Source: an uncultured Ruminococcus sp.
Lineage (GTDB): Bacteria; Bacillota; Clostridia; Oscillospirales; Ruminococcaceae
NCBI GenBank assembly: GCA_946183385.1
Contig: CAMHBN010000043.1
Location: 1-11,239 of the forward strand
Direction of reading: 5' to 3'
Length of the DNA stretch: 11,239 nt
Shown here: one piece after another, positions 7,744 to 11,239 of the stretch
How positions within the stretch are numbered: the stretch's first letter is position 1
Layout: each line of letters starts with the position of its first letter
The notes under the pieces: generated by a model
Told to the model about the DNA's origin: nothing
The model's input: only the letters and a program-made list of their open reading frames with translations
Databases searched by the model: none
Position numbers and translations under genes: made by a program

Positions 7744-8715
7744 TCAGTTCAATGCCTCTTTGAGGGTGTCATAGTTTTTCTTCATCACGGAGATGTAGTC
7801 CGCGGGCTCTGTTTTATCGTTTATTTTCACGTTCTGCATAGAGTCGAGGGTCAGTATTTTCTGCGACTTCGACTTCGTGCTTGAAACTATTGCGTTTGCG
7901 ATGTTGCAGTCCGAGCCGTCTATCGTGAACACATACTCAGCGCCGAGCTCGTCGCACTTATTCGCGAGGAAGGTGATAGTCTCGAAGCTTGCCTCGCTCT
8001 CGGACGAGCAGCCAATAAAGGCGGCGTAGTAGTCGAGCCCGTAGTCGTCCACGAGGTAGCGGAAGGGGAAGCGGTCGCCGAAGATGAGCGTCTTATTCTT
8101 CGCGGAGGCGGTAAGCTCCGTGAAGTCGCCGTCGAGAGCTTCGAGCTCGTCAATGTACGACGATGCATTGTTCCTGTATGTGTCTGCGTGCTCGCTGTCA
8201 GCGTCTGCGAGCTGAGCAGCGATAGTATTGGTGCATTTCTCGGCGTTGCGGAGCGAGAGCCATATATGCTCGTCGTACTCAATTTCGTCGCCGTCCTCTT
8301 CTTCCTCGTCCTCGTCGGACTGCATACCCTCCTTGAGCTCCTCCTCGCGGAGGTCGCTGCCGAGCACGTCCATGAGGTCGATGACGACCATATTCTTGTT
8401 GCGGGCGCTGCTGAGAGCTCCATCCACCCATTTATCGGACTCGCCGCCGACGTAGATGAAGACGTCGCAGTCCGAGACCTTCATTATGTCCTCGGCGGTG
8501 GGCTGATAGCTGTGGAGGTCAGCGCCGCTCGTTATCAGGCAGGAGACGTCCGTGCTGTCAAGGTCGGCGATATTGCGCGTCCAGTCGTATATGGGGAATA
8601 TCGTGCACACCACGCTGAGCTTGCCGTCGTCCTTGGCAGGCGCAGCCGAGCAGCCCGCGAATGCGGAAGTGGCGAGTGCGAGAGTGGTCGCGATAGTTAA
8701 AGCTTTCCTGAACAT
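7744..8715 (-). CDS. Metal-binding lipoprotein of the ZnuA/AdcA family
   Basis: Extracytoplasmic substrate-binding protein (cluster 9 family), 323 residues. The signal peptide ends in AFAGC with C22 as the probable lipid anchor. The family's first two metal ligands are recognisable: H68 in GADLHSYQPT and H150 in YDEHIWLSLRNA. The loop before H150, residues 133-149, is almost entirely Asp/Glu, where many zinc proteins have a His-rich loop. At the position of the usual third histidine the sequence reads FGDRFPFRYL (212-221), without His. An aspartate occurs near the C terminus in LTLDSM (D291). Start ATG 8713-8715 has AAGGAG eight bases away. It is the first gene of the importer operon, under a Fur-type box. 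Zinc is the default guess; manganese or iron cannot be excluded. Confidence 0.9.
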   Translation of the reverse strand: MFRKALTIATTLALATSAFAGCSAAPAKDDGKLSVVCTIFPIYDWTRNIADLDSTDVSCLITSGADLHSYQPTAEDIMKVSDCDVFIYVGGESDKWVDGALSSARNKNMVVIDLMDVLGSDLREEELKEGMQSDEDEEEEDGDEIEYDEHIWLSLRNAEKCTNTIAAQLADADSEHADTYRNNASSYIDELEALDGDFTELTASAKNKTLIFGDRFPFRYLVDDYGLDYYAAFIGCSSESEASFETITFLANKCDELGAEYVFTIDGSDCNIANAIVSSTKSKSQKILTLDSMQNVKINDKTEPADYISVMKKNYDTLKEALN

Positions 8716-8736
8716 GATAAAGACTCCTTGTACTAC

Positions 8737-8763
8737 AATTGAAATTGATAATCATTTTCAATT
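8737..8763. promoter_or_regulatory. Fur-family operator overlapping the transcription start
   Basis: A 27-base near-perfect palindrome (one mismatched pair, centre 8750). Its core GAAATTGATAATCATTTTC (8741-8759) matches the classical 19-base Fur box at 16 positions. It can be read as two overlapping 7-1-7 motifs, TGATAATCATTTTCA at 8746-8760 (13 of 14 consensus positions) and a weaker one at 8740-8754. It lies just downstream of the -10 box on the minus strand, where a metal-loaded repressor would block initiation. It looks more like a B. subtilis Fur site than its Zur site (TCGTAATnATTACGA). Confidence 0.85.
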
Positions 8764-8767
8764 TAAG

Positions 8768-8796
8768 ATTATACCATATATAAAGGAGCTTGTCAA
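8768..8796 (-). promoter_or_regulatory. Consensus sigma-A promoter of the metal-uptake operon
   Basis: Read on the minus strand, TTGACA (8791-8796) and TATAAT (8768-8773) are separated by exactly 17 bases; both hexamers are perfect consensus. Transcription should start near 8761, inside the Fur-type palindrome, leaving a leader of about 45 bases before the ATG at 8715. The arrangement predicts strong expression that is held down by the repressor when metal is plentiful. Confidence 0.9.
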
Positions 8797-8811
8797 GCGT
8801 TTTCGGAAAAA

Positions 8812-8853
8812 AGAACTCAGAACTCAGTAGGGGCGAGCGGAACTCGCCCCTAC
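8812..8853. repeat. GTAGGGG palindrome with an adjoining heptamer duplication
   Basis: GTAGGGGCGAG (8827-8837) and CTCGCCCCTAC (8843-8853) form a perfect 11-base stem around CGGAA. The left arm is preceded by two and a bit copies of AGAACTC (8812-8827). It is a second member of the repeat family at 3558-3626. It begins two bases after the stop of the minus-strand gene at 8856, so it may stabilise or help end that mRNA, although its T-rich run lies well beyond the stem. Confidence 0.75.
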
Positions 8854-8855
8854 AT

Positions 8856-9314
8856 TTATTTAACAGGGTTTTCCTCGATATACTTATCAAGAATGTCCGC
8901 GGCTGTGCAGACGAAGCGTATACACGGGCGCACCTTGTAATACTGCTCGGTGCGCTTGTCGGGTATCGGCGACTTGTCCACGCTCAGACCCTTGAGCAGG
9001 TCGCGGCAGATGATGGTCTCGTGCTGCTTGCGGAACTCCTCCGCGAGGTACTGTATGCGCTTGTAGTGCTCCGCTTTCTCCTTGTCGTCGCTCTCGGAGC
9101 TGTAGCCGTAGAGTATGCCCGCGACCATGAACATTGCCGAGCACGCTCCGCAGACCTCGCGCATACGTCCCATACCGCCGCCGAACGAGGACGACAGTCT
9201 CAGCGCGAGCTCCTCGTCGAGCCCTGTCACGTCGCAGAATGCTACAAATACAGCCTGTGCGCAGTTGCGACCCTCCGCAAAGAGCTTGCAGGCTTTTTCA
9301 GCGTGTTTATCCAT
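8856..9314 (-). CDS. C_GCAxxG_C_C family cysteine-rich protein
   Basis: 152 residues, resembling the small family named after its conserved cysteines (TIGR01909 type), thought to be redox- or metal-related but without an established reaction. Cysteines lie at 18 (NCAQAVF), 27, 55 and 58 (VCGACSA), 103, 131 and 136. The Gly-rich SSFGGGMGRMREVCGA segment at 42-57 is the family hallmark. ATG 9312-9314 is chosen because AGGAGG lies at 9324-9329, nine bases away; a longer open frame upstream only overlaps the comF gene and looks like its shadow. The start overlaps the comF stop by eight bases, so it is the last gene of a three-gene operon. It has no signal peptide and should be cytoplasmic. Confidence 0.88.
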   Translation of the reverse strand: MDKHAEKACKLFAEGRNCAQAVFVAFCDVTGLDEELALRLSSSFGGGMGRMREVCGACSAMFMVAGILYGYSSESDDKEKAEHYKRIQYLAEEFRKQHETIICRDLLKGLSVDKSPIPDKRTEQYYKVRPCIRFVCTAADILDKYIEENPVK

Positions 9315-9981
9315 TGTTCTCTTCCTCCTCTTTATGTTCGACTGCCCTGCACGCGCAGGCGCAGTACACCTTCGCCGCGCCCGCTCCGAGCAGTACCGCC
9401 GCCATTTCGGCGAGAGTGCTGCCTGTGGTGCAGAGGTCGTCCACCACAATTATTCGCTTGTTCTTCACAGCCTCGGGAGCCGTCACCGTGAAAGCTCCCC
9501 GCATATTGACCTCGCGCTCTGCCCTGCGGAGCTCCTTCTGCGGCAGAGTCTCCACGCTCTTGACAACGGACTTTCCGTCCACGGCTATACCGAGCCGCCT
9601 GCCGACCTCCTCCGCTATGAGCAGAGACTGGTTCGCTCCTCGTCTGCGCAGATCGCGCTTGTACATCGGCACGGGTACGAGCAGGTCGGCTTCAATGCCT
9701 GCTTCACGGATACGGGCGGCGAGCTCCGTACCGAAGGCAAACGGCGCATTGCCCATAACTCCGCGCTTCATGAGCATGACCGCCTCCGACATATTCGGGT
9801 GGTACTCATAGGCGGCAACTCCGCCGGCACAGCCCTTGACATCGAGACAGCCCTCGTACCTGATGAGTATTTCCGTGCACTTCTCGCAGAAGCAGTCGTT
9901 CGCGCCGATGACCTCTCCGCAGACGGGACAGCGCGTGGGATATATCAGTGCGGCTAATTCCCGCAGTTTTTCGCGCTCCAT
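9307..9981 (-). CDS. comF: ComF family protein (phosphoribosyltransferase fold)
   Basis: 224 residues from the preferred start. An N-terminal zinc-ribbon-like motif, CPVCG at 18-22 and CFCEKC at 30-35, is followed by a type I phosphoribosyltransferase domain ending in IIVVDDLCTTGSTLAEMAAVL, the PRPP-binding loop. PVPMYKRDLRRRGANQSLLIAEEVG is the other ComF hallmark. ComF proteins are required for natural transformation in some bacteria, where they assist DNA handling in the cytoplasm, but they are widespread and often of unknown role. The ATG at 9981 overlaps the upstream TGA by one base (TGATG), favouring coupled translation. A GTG at 10005 would add eight residues and is less likely, since the family starts close to the Cys motif. 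No other competence gene is visible. Confidence 0.9.
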   Translation of the reverse strand: MEREKLRELAALIYPTRCPVCGEVIGANDCFCEKCTEILIRYEGCLDVKGCAGGVAAYEYHPNMSEAVMLMKRGVMGNAPFAFGTELAARIREAGIEADLLVPVPMYKRDLRRRGANQSLLIAEEVGRRLGIAVDGKSVVKSVETLPQKELRRAEREVNMRGAFTVTAPEAVKNKRIIVVDDLCTTGSTLAEMAAVLLGAGAAKVYCACACRAVEHKEEEENNG

Positions 9982-11096
9982 CAGAAGTACATATAGAGCT
10001 GGCACTTTATCATGCCGTTGTAGAGCTTGCGGCGCTTTTTCGCGTTCTCGCCGAAGAATTTCTCGAACTGCTCGTGCGGCGAGATGATGTAGCTCTGACG
10101 GCTGCCGCCCTTGCCGAGCACTCTGCCCATGCGGCGGTAGATGTCCTCAGCCTCGCGGAGCTCGAGCAGACGCTCGCCGTAGGGCGGGTTGCAGATAACG
10201 ATGGAGTCCTCGGGCTGGACGAACTTGTCGATGTCAGCCTGCTCGACCTTGATACGCGACTTTATGCCCGCCTTGTGGGCGTTGTCGAGGGTGAGGGCGA
10301 CCGCGGCGTCGTCGATGTCGAATCCGATAGCGCGGAACTCAGCCGAGCGGTCAACGCCGTCGATAGCGCGCTTGCGCTCCTCCTGCCATACAGAGGCGGG
10401 GATAGAGCTCCATTTTTCGGCGGCAAAGCGGCGGTTGATACCCACGGGTATGCGCAGAGCCTTCATCGCGGCTTCTATCAGCAGAGTGCCGCTGCCGCAG
10501 AACGGGTCGCAGACAATGCTGTCGGGACGCACGCGCGCGAGGTCAACTATGCCCGCGGCGAGTGTCTCCTTGATAGGCGCGGCATTGGAATTGCGCCTGT
10601 AGCCGCGCTTGTGCAGACCCACTCCGCTCGTGTCGAGGTAGAGGGTCACCACGTCCTTGAGTATGCTGAACTTTATCTGCACGGTCGCGCCCGATTCGCT
10701 GAACCAGCTCACGCCGTACTTGCTTTTCAGGCGCTCGACCGCCGCCTTCTTGACGATGGACTGGCAGTCGGGGACGCTGTGCAGCGCAGAATCCAGCGAG
10801 TAGCCCTTGACTGGGAAGGCGTCGTCGATACCGATGAAGCGTTCGAGCTCTACCGAGCGCACGCCCTGAAAGAGCTCCTCAAAGGTCTCGGCGCGGAACT
10901 CTATCAGTTCGATGAGTACGCGCTCTGCCGTGGAGAGGCAGAGGTTCGCCCGCGCGAGGATGTTCTCGTCGCCGGTGAAGGTTATCTTGCCGTCGCTGAC
11001 TTTGAGGTCAGTGCCGCCTATTTTTGTTATCTCGTATTTCAGTACGCTCTCCAGCCCGAAGTGGCACGGACAGCATAATCTAAGCTTGTCGCCCAT
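9981..11096 (-). CDS. rlmL: THUMP-domain 23S rRNA (guanine-N2) methyltransferase, RlmL/YpsC type
   Basis: 371 residues. A THUMP RNA-binding region (about 45-155) precedes a class I SAM-dependent methyltransferase domain. The SAM-binding motif is DPFCGSGTLLIEAA at 197-210 and the catalytic NPPYGERL motif is at 303-310, typical of N2-guanine methylation. RGYR at 164-167 is the conserved linker motif. The length fits the single-domain Firmicute proteins (YpsC) rather than the long bifunctional RlmL of E. coli. ATG 11094-11096 has AGGAGG at 11101-11106, only four bases away. It is the first gene of the operon with comF. I see no convincing promoter in the 140 bases upstream within the window. Confidence 0.9.
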   Translation of the reverse strand: MGDKLRLCCPCHFGLESVLKYEITKIGGTDLKVSDGKITFTGDENILARANLCLSTAERVLIELIEFRAETFEELFQGVRSVELERFIGIDDAFPVKGYSLDSALHSVPDCQSIVKKAAVERLKSKYGVSWFSESGATVQIKFSILKDVVTLYLDTSGVGLHKRGYRRNSNAAPIKETLAAGIVDLARVRPDSIVCDPFCGSGTLLIEAAMKALRIPVGINRRFAAEKWSSIPASVWQEERKRAIDGVDRSAEFRAIGFDIDDAAVALTLDNAHKAGIKSRIKVEQADIDKFVQPEDSIVICNPPYGERLLELREAEDIYRRMGRVLGKGGSRQSYIISPHEQFEKFFGENAKKRRKLYNGMIKCQLYMYF

Positions 11097-11129
11097 AGTT
11101 CCTCCTGTTCTTTTGTATTGGTATATTGG

Positions 11130-11156
11130 CGGGACGCCGAGGGCGGCGTCCCCTAC
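11130..11156. repeat. Third GTAGGGG/CCCCTAC palindromic repeat
   Basis: GGGACGCCG (11131-11139) and CGGCGTCCC (11144-11152) form a perfect nine-base stem around AGGG, ending in CCCCTAC. In inverse orientation it matches the left half of the 3558-3626 element closely (GTAGGGGACG start, GTCCCG end, few internal changes). It lies 34 bases upstream of the methyltransferase ATG, in the 5' leader or promoter region. Confidence 0.75.
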
Positions 11157-11239
11157 ATTTTTGTGAATAAGCTGCCCGCCGAAAGCAGGCTGAGCCTTTT
11201 GTACAGCGTAAGCGAGCTTGCGAGCGGCATCGTAGTTGG
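11157..11239. other. Non-coding right edge
   Basis: No gene is supported here. GCCCGC (11174-11179) can pair with GCAGGC (11185-11190) around CGAAA, followed by GAGCCTTTTG, which weakly resembles a plus-strand terminator although no plus-strand gene precedes it. Short words such as CTGCCCGC and GTAAGCGA also occur, inverted, near 3480-3516 next to another palindromic repeat, so this may be part of a larger repeated unit cut by the window edge. Confidence 0.3.

Overview
The window looks like chromosomal DNA from a Gram-positive gut or rumen Firmicute, most plausibly a Ruminococcus-like member of the Oscillospiraceae. This is inferred from the GC-rich codon choice combined with heavy use of ATA isoleucine codons, short AGGAGG-type ribosome binding sites, lipoprotein-anchored transport components, and short GTAGGGG/CCCCTAC palindromic intergenic repeats. 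No phage, IS element, CRISPR array, tRNA or rRNA is visible.

Left part (1-5603, plus strand). Two intrinsic terminators and a short heptamer repeat lie ahead of an ABC export module: a duplicated FtsX-type permease (296-2680) followed by a MacB/LolD-type ATPase (2696-3466). A 208-base gap carries a hairpin, a 69-base palindromic repeat and a probable promoter. An OmpR-family response regulator (3675-4337) and its overlapping histidine kinase (4334-5551) follow. The four genes resemble the linked exporter plus two-component modules that sense envelope stress or antimicrobial compounds in Firmicutes. An 11-base-spaced direct repeat just upstream of the -10 box of the permease gene is a candidate binding site for the linked regulator. 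A bidirectional terminator closes the region.

Middle part (5620-8796, minus strand). This is a tightly packed metal-uptake operon of the ZnuABC/AdcABC family, read in the order substrate-binding lipoprotein, ATPase, permease, then an extra small lipoprotein of unknown function. Its promoter has consensus -35 and -10 hexamers with a 17-base spacer. A 27-base near-palindrome that matches the classical Fur box at 16 of 19 positions sits where transcription should start. The binding protein has an acidic loop in place of the usual His-rich loop, and the third metal-ligand histidine is not evident, so the metal is uncertain.

Right part (8856-11096, minus strand). Three overlapping genes form a housekeeping operon: a THUMP-domain rRNA methyltransferase (RlmL/YpsC type), a ComF-family phosphoribosyltransferase-like protein, and a small cysteine-rich C_GCAxxG_C_C family protein. 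Copies of the palindromic repeat lie on both sides of this operon. The last 83 bases hold no gene that I can support.
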